64,000 nucleotides of DNA from Saccharopolyspora oryzae (GTDB taxonomy: Bacteria > Actinomycetota > Actinomycetes > Mycobacteriales > Pseudonocardiaceae): assembly GCF_027853915.1 (NCBI RefSeq), contig NZ_JAQGLA010000024.1, positions 1-64,000 on the forward strand, in the 5' to 3' direction. The stretch's first letter is position 1, and each line of letters starts with the position of its first letter. Below the pieces are notes generated by a model. That model did not search any database and was not told where the DNA came from. It was given only the letters and a program-made list of their open reading frames with translations. The position numbers were made by a program, and so were the translations under genes. Shown here piece after piece: positions 41,763 through 49,643 of this stretch.

Positions 41763-42983
41763 CTACTCGACTTGGTCGTGCGGGACAGACCGGACTCCCA
41801 CCGCCGTGACGGGCAGTCCGAAGAGCTGCTCCCGGGCCATCCCGAGAGCGACTTGCAGCGCACCCGCGCGCACCGCGTCGTCGGTGCACCGCGCGAGTTC
41901 GACGGGGGTTCGCGGCACCACCAGGCGGTGCAGTTCCGCGGTCACCAGGTCGGTGAGCTCCGGGCCGCCGACCTGCGCGATCTCGGCGGTCAGCAGCACG
42001 AGTTCGGGGTCCAGGACGCTGACCACGCCGGCGACACCGGTGGCCACCCGGCGCGCCAGGTCCGCGAGGAACTCCTGCCCGGCGCCGGCTCGGGCTTCCC
42101 GGACAGCGGCGATGGCGTCGCGGGCGTTGATCCCGTGCGCGCGGGCGAGCTCGTTGATCGAGCGGTGGCTGAGGAGCCGGCCCAGCCTGTCGCCTGTCCG
42201 GTCGACGCCGGTGTCCCGGTGGGCCCGGTCGGGCACCCGGATCCAGTCGATCTCACCGGCACCGCCGGTGGCGCCGCGGTGCAGGACGCGGTCGATCACC
42301 ACCGCCGCGCCGAGCCCGTCGCCGAGCCAGACGAGCACGAAGTCGCGGACGTCGCGGGCGCGACCGTTGGTCATCTCCACCAGCGCGACGAGGTTGACGT
42401 CGTTGTCGACGGTGACGTCGGTGCCCAGCGACTCGCGCAGCCTGCCGGGCACGTCGAAGCCCTCCCAACCGGGCAGGTGCGGGGCGAAGCCGAGATGACC
42501 GGTCGCCGGGTCCACACCGCCCTGGGCACCGACGACGACCTCGGCCAGCTGATCGGTGCGCAGTCCGATGCGCCCGGCGGCCTCTGCCATCGCCGCGGCG
42601 AACGCCTCGGGCGCACCAGCGCCGGACGGCAGGGCACCTCGGTGCTCCACGTGGACTTCGCCGGTGATGTCGGCGATCACCACGTCGACCTCGTCGGGGG
42701 TCAGGCTGGCACCCGCGACGTGCCCGAGATCGCCGTTGACCGACCACATCTGCGCGGCCGGACCGCGGTTCCCGCCGCGCATCTCGCCGCGCCGCACCAT
42801 CCCGGCCTTCTCCAGCCGGGCCAGCAGCGACACGGTCGCGGGCTTCGAAAGTCCGATGGCGGCTTCGAGTTCTGCCCGGGTGAGCGCGCCGCGGCGCAGC
42901 ATCGCCTCGATCGCGGCCCGATCGTTGATCTCCCGCAGCAACCGAGGACTGCCGTCCCGCCCCGCACCTGACTCCCGCGCCAC
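41763..42983 (-). CDS. ROK-family transcriptional regulator of the sugar operon
   Basis: This 406-residue protein has an N-terminal winged helix-turn-helix (residues about 15-75: LTRAELEAAIGLSKPATVSLLARLEKAGMVRR) fused to a ROK sugar-kinase-like domain. The GTG at 42983 is chosen because AGGGG lies 5 bp upstream; a GTG two codons earlier overlaps that site. The cysteine cluster (CxCGxxGC) that binds zinc in many ROK proteins is missing, so effector binding may differ. It is the promoter-proximal gene of the ROK-SBP-MalF-MalG-GH4-kinase operon and probably represses it in the absence of the imported sugar or its phosphate. Confidence 0.88.
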   Translation of the reverse strand: MARESGAGRDGSPRLLREINDRAAIEAMLRRGALTRAELEAAIGLSKPATVSLLARLEKAGMVRRGEMRGGNRGPAAQMWSVNGDLGHVAGASLTPDEVDVVIADITGEVHVEHRGALPSGAGAPEAFAAAMAEAAGRIGLRTDQLAEVVVGAQGGVDPATGHLGFAPHLPGWEGFDVPGRLRESLGTDVTVDNDVNLVALVEMTNGRARDVRDFVLVWLGDGLGAAVVIDRVLHRGATGGAGEIDWIRVPDRAHRDTGVDRTGDRLGRLLSHRSINELARAHGINARDAIAAVREARAGAGQEFLADLARRVATGVAGVVSVLDPELVLLTAEIAQVGGPELTDLVTAELHRLVVPRTPVELARCTDDAVRAGALQVALGMAREQLFGLPVTAVGVRSVPHDQVE

Positions 42984-43022
42984 CAGCACCCCTAACCGTT
43001 AACTTCCCATACGGTTTCAGGG

Positions 43023-43051
43023 ACGCTAGTAACCCGCGTCACAGGTGTCAA
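43023..43051 (-). promoter_or_regulatory. Promoter of the ROK/sugar ABC transporter operon
   Basis: Minus strand: a perfect -35 TTGACA (43046-43051), a 17-bp spacer and -10 TAGCGT (43023-43028). Transcription would begin near 43016, leaving a leader of about 33 nt. The AT-richer stretch around and below it (including GTTAAC at 42998-43003) is a candidate operator for the ROK regulator, though I see no strict palindrome. Confidence 0.72.
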
Positions 43052-43139
43052 TGGTCCATACCTGTTTTAGGGGACCGCAGCCCGGACTCCGCTCGGGCCG
43101 CTCCTGCTTCAGCAGCGGGGGAAGTTCAGCAGCTCATGG

Positions 43140-43185
43140 CTCGTGAGCACTTCGGGGCGCTATGGCACCCCGAAGTGCTCACGAG
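43140..43185. repeat. Palindromic repeat, GTGAGTACTT family (copy 2)
   Basis: Perfect 18-bp arms (43140-43157 and 43168-43185, starting CTCGTGAGCACTTCGGGG) and a 10-nt centre related to copy 1 (CGCTATGGCA). The left flank CTCATGG is shared with copy 3. It begins 4 bp after the RNase H/phosphatase stop on the minus strand, which suits a terminator. Confidence 0.78.
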
Positions 43186-43189
43186 GCAA

Positions 43190-44302
43190 CTACTGCCAGT
43201 GGGAGATGTCGTTGACCAGGCGGACCGAGGAGTGGCCGTCCGGGTAGAACTCCACGATGGACAGCGAGGCCAGGTCCAGGTGGAGGCTGTAGAACATCTC
43301 CGGTCCCACGCCCAGGCCGAGGCGGAGCAGGGACTTGATCGGGGTCACGTGGCTGACCACGATGATCGTGCGGCCCGCGTAGCGCGCCACCAGGTCGTCG
43401 CGGGCGGCCCGGACCCGCTGGTAGACCGAGTCGAGGCTCTCCCCGCCCGGCGGCACGACGCTCGGGTCGCCGAGCCACTTGCCGTGCAGCTCCGGGAACT
43501 GCTCGGAGGCCTCCTTGAACGACAGGCCCTCCCACTCGCCGAAATCGGTCTCCAGCAGACCGTCGTGGAAGTGCAGCTCGCTGCCGGTCGCGTCGACGAC
43601 CGCCTGCGCGGACTGCCGGGTGCGGGTCAGCGGCGAAGCGATCACCGGGGCCACGCCGTCCGGCGTGATCACCCCGTCCATCGCGGCCAGCCGCTTGCCC
43701 GCCGCGCGCACCTGCCGCTCCCCCAGCTCGGTCAGCGAGACGTCACCGCGCCCGGAGTAGCGCCGTTCCACCGACATCGGCGTCTGACCGTGCCGGAGCA
43801 GCAACATCCGCGTGGGCGTGCCGTTGGCACCGGTCCAGCCGGCCGGCCGGGTCCGAGCGCTCGACGTGGGTTCCTCGGACTTGGGCGAGCCGCCCTCCTG
43901 CCGGTCCATCGCCTCGTTGGCGAGCCGGTCCGCGTGCGAGTTCTCCGCTCGCGGGATCCACTCGAAGCTCACCCGCCCGAACCCGGCGACCAGGCCGCGG
44001 GCCTCCTCGGCCAGCGGCTGCAGGTTCGCGTGCTTGACCTTCCAGCGACCGGCCATCTGCTCGACGACCAGCTTGGAGTCCATCCGCACGTCGACCTCGG
44101 CTGCGCCCAGCTCCGCCGCCGCGCGCAGCCCGGCGATCAGCCCCTGGTACTCGGCGACATTGTTGGTCGTGACGCCCAGGCTGATCGAGCGCTCCGCCAG
44201 CACCGCGCCGGAGGCCGCATCGCGCACCACGGCCCCGCAGCCCGCGGGACCGGGGTTGCCGCGCGAACCGCCGTCCGCTTCGACCAGCACAGCCGAGGTC
44301 AC
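43190..44302 (-). CDS. Bifunctional RNase HI/acid phosphatase
   Basis: This 370-residue protein starts at GTG. Residues 1-135 are RNase HI, removing RNA from RNA:DNA hybrids, with catalytic residues in EADGGSRGNPGPAG, AEYQGLIAGL, RMDSKLVVEQ and HADRLANEAM. After a linker of about 35 residues, residues 165-370 form a histidine-phosphatase (phosphoglycerate-mutase-like) domain with LLLRHGQTPMS and VVSHVTPIKSLLR. The same fusion is M. tuberculosis Rv2228c, where the phosphatase half has alpha-ribazole-phosphatase-like (CobC) activity. The GTGA overlap with the upstream zinc-ribbon gene shows coupling. Linkage to CobC-like and CobD genes nearby fits a role in cobalamin synthesis. Confidence 0.93.
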   Translation of the reverse strand: MTSAVLVEADGGSRGNPGPAGCGAVVRDAASGAVLAERSISLGVTTNNVAEYQGLIAGLRAAAELGAAEVDVRMDSKLVVEQMAGRWKVKHANLQPLAEEARGLVAGFGRVSFEWIPRAENSHADRLANEAMDRQEGGSPKSEEPTSSARTRPAGWTGANGTPTRMLLLRHGQTPMSVERRYSGRGDVSLTELGERQVRAAGKRLAAMDGVITPDGVAPVIASPLTRTRQSAQAVVDATGSELHFHDGLLETDFGEWEGLSFKEASEQFPELHGKWLGDPSVVPPGGESLDSVYQRVRAARDDLVARYAGRTIIVVSHVTPIKSLLRLGLGVGPEMFYSLHLDLASLSIVEFYPDGHSSVRLVNDISHWQ

Positions 44303-45030
44303 GCAGACTCCCCGGTGCGCACCATGATCGCGCCGCACTCCTCGCAGCGGACCACGTCGTCGGCCGCCGCCTCGCGCACCTCGTTCAGCGCGGTGCGGTC
44401 CAGCTCGATCCGGCACGCGCCGCAGCGGGCGCCTTGCAGCAGCCCGGCCGCGACGCCGCCCTTCGCGCGGATGCGGTCGTAGAGCGCCAGGAGGTCCTCC
44501 GGGAGTCCCTTGGCGATCAGGTCGCGCTCGCCCTGGAGCCGGGCCTGCGAGGACTCGAACCCGGCGAGGGCTTCGTCGCGGCGCTCCTGCACCTCGCGCA
44601 GCTTCTCCTCGGACTCGGCCAGCGCCTCGCGGGACTTGGTCACGTTGGTCTCGAGGGCTTCGCGCTGCTCCATGACCTCGAGCTGCTCGTCCTCCAGGAC
44701 GCCCTGGCGGCGGGCCAGGGTCTGCAGCTCGTGCTCGAGGTCCTCCAGCTGCTTGGCCGAGGCGCCCGCGGCCATCAGGTCGCGGTCGCGCTGCTCGCGC
44801 TTGCGGACCTGCTCGACCTCGTTCTCCAGGCGCTTGACCTCGCGGTCCAGATCGCTGAACGCCGTCTCGGCGACCACCAGCTCATCGCGCTTGGTCCGCA
44901 CCTCGCGCTCGGCGGCGCCGATCAGCTCCAGCTCGGGCAGCGACCGGCGGCGGTGCTGAACGCGGTTGAGCTCGGCGTCGGCGTCCGCGAGATCGAGCAG
45001 CCGTCGTTGCACGGCGGGGTCGGCTTTCAC
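44299..45030 (-). CDS. Coiled-coil zinc-ribbon protein (Rv2229c-like)
   Basis: This 243-residue protein is almost wholly a long coiled coil (about residues 5-185) followed by a C-terminal zinc ribbon with two CxxC pairs, CGACRIE and CEECG. The GTG start has GGGAGGG upstream; a longer frame would add a proline-rich leader. The family is conserved next to RNase HI and Nif3 in actinobacteria and in many bacteria. It may bind nucleic acid or act as an assembly factor, but no function is proven. Confidence 0.88.
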   Translation of the reverse strand: MKADPAVQRRLLDLADADAELNRVQHRRRSLPELELIGAAEREVRTKRDELVVAETAFSDLDREVKRLENEVEQVRKREQRDRDLMAAGASAKQLEDLEHELQTLARRQGVLEDEQLEVMEQREALETNVTKSREALAESEEKLREVQERRDEALAGFESSQARLQGERDLIAKGLPEDLLALYDRIRAKGGVAAGLLQGARCGACRIELDRTALNEVREAAADDVVRCEECGAIMVRTGESA

Positions 45031-45884
45031 GCCAGCGCCCTCCCTGGGTCTGATGCCGCACCGGCGTGGAGCGTCCACGGGTCGGTTCGGCGGGTGGAAA
45101 CGAGGACTTCGACTGTATCCGGCAGCGCGGCGGCCACGATGTCCGCGGCCTGCTGGCACCACGGCCACTCACTCGCCCAGTGCGCCACGTCGACCAGCGC
45201 CGGCACCTGGGTGCCCGGCACGTCCGCGCGCGAGATGTGCTCACCGGCCGGGTGGTGCCGCAGGTCAGCGGTCACGTAGGCGTCGACCCCGGCCGCCGCG
45301 GCGGTGGCCAGGTAGGAGTCGCCGGCACCGCCGCACACCGCCACGGTGCGGATCGGGCGTTCCGGATCACCGGCACCGCGCACGCCCCACGCCGTGGTCG
45401 GCAGGCTGTGGCCGACGCGGGCGACGAAGTCGCGGAACGGCTCGGCCGCGGGCAGCTCGCCGATGCGGCCCAGCCCGGTGTCCGCGCCTTCGGCGTGCGG
45501 GGCCAGCGGGCGGGTCACGGTCAGGCCGATCGCTGCGGCCAGCGCGTCGGACACGCCCTGCACCGCGCTGTCGGCGTTGGTGTGCGCGCAGTACAGGCCG
45601 ATGCCGCCGCGGATCAGCCGGTGCACGATGCGCCCCTTGGGGTCGTTCGCGGGCACGCCGTGCACACCGCGCAGCAGCAGCGGGTGGTGCGAAACCAGCA
45701 GCTGCGCACCGAAATCCACCGCTTCGTCCACAGTGGCCTCGACCGGGTCGACGCAGAACAGCACCCGCTGCACCACGGCGTCCGGGTCACCGCACGCCAG
45801 GCCGACCGCGTCCCAGCTCTCCGCCAGACCGACCGGGTAGGCCGCTTCCAGGGCCTCGACCACATCCCGAATCCGAACCGCCAC
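45027..45884 (-). CDS. Nif3-like dinuclear-metal-centre protein
   Basis: This 285-residue protein has the Nif3/GTP-cyclohydrolase-I-type-2-like fold. The metal-binding motif SHHPLLLRG and [10 protein letters not shown] with later [12 protein letters not shown] supply the histidine and glutamate ligands of a two-metal site. Its role is not established, though it may act as a hydrolase. The GTG at 45884, 4 bp after the CobC-like stop, is preferred since GGGGGTG precedes it; an ATG at 45908 inside the previous gene is possible. It overlaps the zinc-ribbon gene by 4 bp. Confidence 0.9.
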   Translation of the reverse strand: MAVRIRDVVEALEAAYPVGLAESWDAVGLACGDPDAVVQRVLFCVDPVEATVDEAVDFGAQLLVSHHPLLLRGVHGVPANDPKGRIVHRLIRGGIGLYCAHTNADSAVQGVSDALAAAIGLTVTRPLAPHAEGADTGLGRIGELPAAEPFRDFVARVGHSLPTTAWGVRGAGDPERPIRTVAVCGGAGDSYLATAAAAGVDAYVTADLRHHPAGEHISRADVPGTQVPALVDVAHWASEWPWCQQAADIVAAALPDTVEVLVSTRRTDPWTLHAGAASDPGRALA

Positions 45885-45888
45885 CGGT

Positions 45889-46938
45889 TCACCCCCATCC
45901 CAGAACATCGCGAAAAGCCTTGACCAACAAGGCGTTCTGCTCCGGATCGCGCACCGCGACCCGGAGGTGGTCAGCAGTCAGGCCGGGGAAGGTGTCACCG
46001 CGCCGCACGGCCACCCCCCGCGCCCTGAGTTCCTCCCGGACCTGCTCGCCGTCGTCCACCCGCAGCAGCAGGAACGGCGCCCGCGCGGGCTCGGCGACCT
46101 GCAACCCCGGGATCGCGGCCAGCTCGGCGACCAACCCGGCCCGGTGCTCCTCGAACTCCGCCGCGGCCCGCTCCGACTCTGCCAGCGCGGACGGCTCGCA
46201 GCAGGCGATCACCGCTTCCAGCACCAGCGAGTTGATCGGCCAGTGCGGGCGGGTCCGGCCCAGCTCGGCCAGCAGCTCCGGCGCACCCAGCGCGTACCCG
46301 GCGCGCAGCCCGGGCAGGCCCCACATCTTGGTCAAGCTGCGCAACACCAGCAGACCCGGCTCGCGGCAGCCCGCCAGCGACTCCGGCTCGCCCGGCGTGG
46401 TGTCGGTGAACGCCTCGTCGACGACCACGATCCGGCCCGGCCGCAGCAGCCGCCGGATCTCCGCCGCCGGGTGCAGCACGGACGTCGGGTTGGTCGGATT
46501 GCCCAGCACCACCATGTCCGCCTGCTCCGGCACCGCGTCGGCGTCCAGCCGGTAGCCGTCGGCCGGATCCAGCTGGACCCGGGTGACCTCGACACCGGCC
46601 GTGCGCAGCGCCAGCTCCGGCTCGGTGAACGACGGGTGCACCAAGGCGGCCAAGCGGGGGCGCAGCGACGGGAGGAGGGCGAAGCCCTCCGCGGCGCCCG
46701 CGAGCAGCAGGACCTCGTCCGCGTCGCGGCCGTGGCGGGCGGCGGCAGCGGCGCGAGCGGCGAGGTCGTCGGCGGCCGACGGGTAGCGGCCGAGGCCGTC
46801 CAGCGCCGCCGCGAGGCGTTGGCGAAGCCACGCCGGCGGGCGGTCCAGGCGGACGTTGACCGCGAAGTCGAGCAGCCCGTGCTCGGCGTCCACATCGCCG
46901 TGGTGGCGCAACAAATCCCGATCGTGCCCGCTGCTCAT
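45889..46938 (-). CDS. PLP-dependent aminotransferase, CobC-like (Rv2231c type)
   Basis: This 349-residue class I/II aminotransferase-fold enzyme corresponds to Rv2231c, annotated as L-threonine-O-3-phosphate decarboxylase (CobD/CobC-like), which would provide the aminopropanol arm of cobalamin. PLP-site motifs include [22 protein letters not shown] and the lysine motif [22 protein letters not shown] (Schiff-base Lys). The ATG at 46938 ([15 protein letters not shown]) starts where homologues start. It is the first gene of the four-gene minus-strand operon ending in RNase HI/phosphatase and is divergent from the PtpA-like gene. Specificity for threonine phosphate rather than histidinol phosphate is inferred from context. 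Confidence 0.85.
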   Translation of the reverse strand: MSSGHDRDLLRHHGDVDAEHGLLDFAVNVRLDRPPAWLRQRLAAALDGLGRYPSAADDLAARAAAAARHGRDADEVLLLAGAAEGFALLPSLRPRLAALVHPSFTEPELALRTAGVEVTRVQLDPADGYRLDADAVPEQADMVVLGNPTNPTSVLHPAAEIRRLLRPGRIVVVDEAFTDTTPGEPESLAGCREPGLLVLRSLTKMWGLPGLRAGYALGAPELLAELGRTRPHWPINSLVLEAVIACCEPSALAESERAAAEFEEHRAGLVAELAAIPGLQVAEPARAPFLLLRVDDGEQVREELRARGVAVRRGDTFPGLTADHLRVAVRDPEQNALLVKAFRDVLGWG

Positions 46939-47014
46939 CGACGGCAGTCTAACCAGGACTCGACATCGACCGTGCGCCCTTCGACTTCCACCGGCCGAGC
47001 CGCCCGTACCCTCG

Positions 47015-47479
47015 GTGGACGTGCACATCTCCTTCATCTGCTCCGGCAACATCTGCCGCTCCCCGATGGCCGAACTCGTGTTCTCCGAACAGCTGCGCCG
47101 GGCCGGGCTGGACGGGCAGGTCGAGGTCTCCAGCGCCGGGACCGGGCCGTGGCACGCCGGGGAACCCGCCGATCCGCGGACCGCGAAGGTGCTCGCGGAC
47201 CACGGCTACCCCACCGAGCACGTCGCCGCGCAGATCGACGACCACCACCTGGGCGCGGACCTGCTGCTGGCGATGGACGCCGGGCACCTGCGCGCGGTGC
47301 GCCGCCTGGCCGACGACCCGTCGAAGGTCCGCTTGATGCGCTCCTTCGACCCGTCGTCGGAGGACGGCGCCGAGGTGCCGGATCCGTACTACGGCGGGCC
47401 GAACGGCTTCGACGACGTGCTGGCGATGGTCGAGGCCGCGATGCCCGGCCTGCTCGACTGGGTGCGCGAGCGGCTGTGA
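47015..47479 (+). CDS. ptpA: Low-molecular-weight protein-tyrosine-phosphatase-fold enzyme (PtpA-like)
   Basis: This 154-residue phosphatase has the P-loop CSGNICRS (catalytic Cys and Arg) near its start and the general-acid loop PDPYYGG; whole-length similarity to M. tuberculosis PtpA is plain (GNICRSPMAE, SSAGTGPWH, LMRSFDPS). The GTG at 47015 or 47021 is the start. The stop overlaps the ATG of the fructosamine-kinase-family gene (TGATG), so the two products are made together. LMW phosphatases of this type can also dephosphorylate ribulosamine- or erythrulosamine-phosphates on proteins, which suits the partner gene; tyrosine phosphatase activity is the other option. Confidence 0.9.
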   Translation: MDVHISFICSGNICRSPMAELVFSEQLRRAGLDGQVEVSSAGTGPWHAGEPADPRTAKVLADHGYPTEHVAAQIDDHHLGADLLLAMDAGHLRAVRRLADDPSKVRLMRSFDPSSEDGAEVPDPYYGGPNGFDDVLAMVEAAMPGLLDWVRERL

Positions 47480-48354
47480 TGCGCGACGAGGCCCGGGCGG
47501 CGGTCGCGGACATCACCGGCCGGGCGCCGGTGGAGGTGCGGCAGCTCGGCGGCGGGGACACCTCGGCGGCGTTCGCGGTGCGCCTCGAGGACGGCACGGC
47601 TGTGTTCGCCAAGACCGCGCCCGCGACGATGCCCGGCGCCATCGAGGCCGAGGCGGCGTCCCTGGCCTGGCTCGCCGAACCCGACGTGGTCGCGGTGCCC
47701 GAGGTGTTCGGGAGCACCGAGCGCTGGCTGGTCACCGAGCACATCGCGGAGTCAGCGCCGACGGCGGCAGCAGCCGAGCAGCTTGGGCGCGGCCTCGCGG
47801 CGCTGCACGCAACCGGGGCACCGGCCTTCGGCGCCGCGCCTCCGGGCGGCCCGGCGGATGCCTGGATCGGTCTGGCGCCGATGCGCAACGAGCCCGAGCC
47901 GGACTGGCCGACCTTCTACGCCCAGCACCGGATCGAGCCCTACCTCCGGAAGGCGGTGGACGCCGGCACGCTGAGCTCGGCCGACGGCGCGGTGATCTCG
48001 CAGGTCTGCGCGAACATCGACCAGCTGGCGGGGCCGGCCGAGCCTCCCGCGCGCCTGCACGGCGACCTGTGGAGCGGCAACGTCCACTGGAGTGCTCAGG
48101 GGGCGTGGCTCATCGATCCGGCAGCGCACGGCGGTCACCGCGAGACCGACCTGGCGATGCTGCACCTGTTCGGCTGCCCCCACCTGGACCGCATCGTGGC
48201 CGCTTACCAGGAGTCCCACCCGCTCGCGGCGGGCTGGCGCGAGCGGATCGCGCTCCACCAGCTGTTCCCGCTCCTGGTCCACGCGGTCCTGTTCGGCACC
48301 GGCTACGCAGCCCAAGCCACGCGTGCGGCCCGCTCGGCCCTCCGAGCCGCCTGA
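47479..48354 (+). CDS. Fructosamine/ketosamine-3-kinase family protein
   Basis: This 291-residue kinase of the FN3K/aminoglycoside-phosphotransferase-like fold begins at an ATG that overlaps the phosphatase stop. Visible motifs are the N-terminal GGGDTSAAFAVRLEDGTAVFAKTAP (ATP-binding lysine), WLVTEHI hinge, and the catalytic loop RLHGDLWSGNVHW followed by WLIDPAAHGGHRETDLAML (metal-binding Asp). Family members phosphorylate ketoamines (glycated amines) so that the sugar leaves, repairing glycated proteins; bacterial members prefer ribulosamines and erythrulosamines. The length and motifs are complete. Confidence 0.88.
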   Translation: MRDEARAAVADITGRAPVEVRQLGGGDTSAAFAVRLEDGTAVFAKTAPATMPGAIEAEAASLAWLAEPDVVAVPEVFGSTERWLVTEHIAESAPTAAAAEQLGRGLAALHATGAPAFGAAPPGGPADAWIGLAPMRNEPEPDWPTFYAQHRIEPYLRKAVDAGTLSSADGAVISQVCANIDQLAGPAEPPARLHGDLWSGNVHWSAQGAWLIDPAAHGGHRETDLAMLHLFGCPHLDRIVAAYQESHPLAAGWRERIALHQLFPLLVHAVLFGTGYAAQATRAARSALRAA

Positions 48355-48508
48355 GCCCCTTCCCGACCCACGAGCACCTTCGGACATTTCGTCCATAACG
48401 GAACCGGGGGTCGGCTGACCTGCTAAGACGCGAGTGCGCGCCATCCTTCGCCACCGGGCAACGGCATCCGAAAACCGCAGGTCAGAGCAGCTCGGTTACG
48501 GTAGGGGT

Positions 48509-49429
48509 GTGCGCCTGAAGTTCTTGTTGCGACCTGGTTGGCTCGGCCTGATCGCGCTGGTCGCGGTCTTCACCACGCTGTGCCTGACCGTGCTGGCCCC
48601 CTGGCAGTTCAGCCGCAGCGACGAGGCGCAGACCCGGAACAACGCGATCTCCGAGTCCTTCCACTCCCCACCGCGCCAACTGGCCGAGGTGCTGCCCGCC
48701 GGGCAAGCACCGGACCAGCGCACCGAGTGGTCCCAAGTGCTGCTGCGCGGCCAGTACCTGCCCGAAGGCGAGACGTTGGGCTGGCAGCGGACCGTGCTCG
48801 GCGAGCCCGCGTTCGAGGTGCTGACCCCGTTCCGCCTGGACGACGGCACGACGGTCCTGGTCGACCGCGGCTACATCCGCCCGGTCGACGGCACCCGGGC
48901 CCCGGCCTACGACGCGCCGCCGCCCGGCGAGCAGACCCTCACCGCGCGGGTCCGCAGCGACGAGGTGGACAGCAAGAACCGCCCGCTGTTCGACCACGAC
49001 GGGCACCGCTGGGCGTACGCGGTGAACTCCGGGACCGTCGCCGCGGGCACCGGAATCGCCATGCGGCCCGGCTACTTCTCGCTCAACGAGAACCAGCCCG
49101 GCGTCCTCGAACCGCTGCCCCTGCCCCGCTTGGAAGCCGGCCCGTACTTCTCCTACGCGCTGCAGTGGATCGCCTTCGGCGTCATGGCGGTCATCGCCGT
49201 CGCGTACCTGATCTACTCGGAACTCCGCCCCGGCGCCCGCCCGGCCTGGCGCGACGCGGACGACGCGGCCACCGACGACGCCAAGCCGTCCGAGGCGCCG
49301 GTGCGCCGCAAGAAGATGTCGGTCGCCGCAGCCATCGCCGAAGACGAACGCCGCGAACGCGAAGCAGCCGAACGCGAAGCCCCGTCCCCGACCGAGGACG
49401 CCGAGGGCCACGCCACCAACAAGACCTGA
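48509..49429 (+). CDS. SURF1-family protein (cytochrome oxidase assembly)
   Basis: This 306-residue membrane protein has two transmembrane helices (about residues 10-28 and 215-235) with a large extracytoplasmic domain between, the standard SURF1 layout. Motifs PWQFSRSDEAQTRNN, VLLRGQYLPEGETLGWQR, TVLVDRGYIRP and FSYALQWIAFGVMAV are typical. A basic, alanine/glutamate-rich cytoplasmic tail of about 65 residues follows, as in many actinobacterial SURF1 proteins. SURF1 assists haem insertion into cytochrome oxidase. The GTG has AGGGG just upstream. M. tuberculosis Rv2235 occupies the same place between ptpA and cobD. Confidence 0.9.
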   Translation: MRLKFLLRPGWLGLIALVAVFTTLCLTVLAPWQFSRSDEAQTRNNAISESFHSPPRQLAEVLPAGQAPDQRTEWSQVLLRGQYLPEGETLGWQRTVLGEPAFEVLTPFRLDDGTTVLVDRGYIRPVDGTRAPAYDAPPPGEQTLTARVRSDEVDSKNRPLFDHDGHRWAYAVNSGTVAAGTGIAMRPGYFSLNENQPGVLEPLPLPRLEAGPYFSYALQWIAFGVMAVIAVAYLIYSELRPGARPAWRDADDAATDDAKPSEAPVRRKKMSVAAAIAEDERREREAAEREAPSPTEDAEGHATNKT

Positions 49430-49466
49430 CCCCTATCGCTTCACCCGTCCGGGCCAGGTCAACACC

Positions 49467-49486
49467 GCAGTTTCAATTGAAACTGC
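49467..49486. repeat. Palindromic repeat, TTTCAATTGAAA family (copy 4)
   Basis: A 20-bp perfect palindrome (half-site GCAGTTTCAA), 38 bp after the SURF1 stop, in the convergent SURF1/cobD gap. Confidence 0.75.
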
Positions 49487-49508
49487 AAACCCCACCCACG
49501 GCGAATCA

Positions 49509-49526
49509 CAGTTTCAATTGAAACTG
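49509..49526. repeat. Palindromic repeat, TTTCAATTGAAA family (copy 5)
   Basis: An 18-bp perfect palindrome (half-site CAGTTTCAA) 22 bp after copy 4. The stretch following each copy shares a CCCACCCAC-type sequence, so the tandem unit is about 42 bp. Confidence 0.72.
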
Positions 49527-49565
49527 CGGACTCCACCCACCGAAGGGGTGACGCTCCGGGTGGGA

Positions 49566-49611
49566 CGCAAATTCCATTGAAATCGGACCTTCGATTTCAA
49601 TGGAATTTGCG
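49566..49611. repeat. Long palindromic repeat with CGCAAATT ends (copy 2)
   Basis: Perfect 20-bp arms (49566-49585 and 49592-49611) around a 6-nt loop. It lies between the convergent SURF1 and cobD genes, where it can terminate both. Compared with the copy at 11262 the inner half of the arm is inverted. Confidence 0.75.
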
Positions 49612-49643
49612 GCGGAGACGGACGGCGGAGCTGGGCGAGGGGG

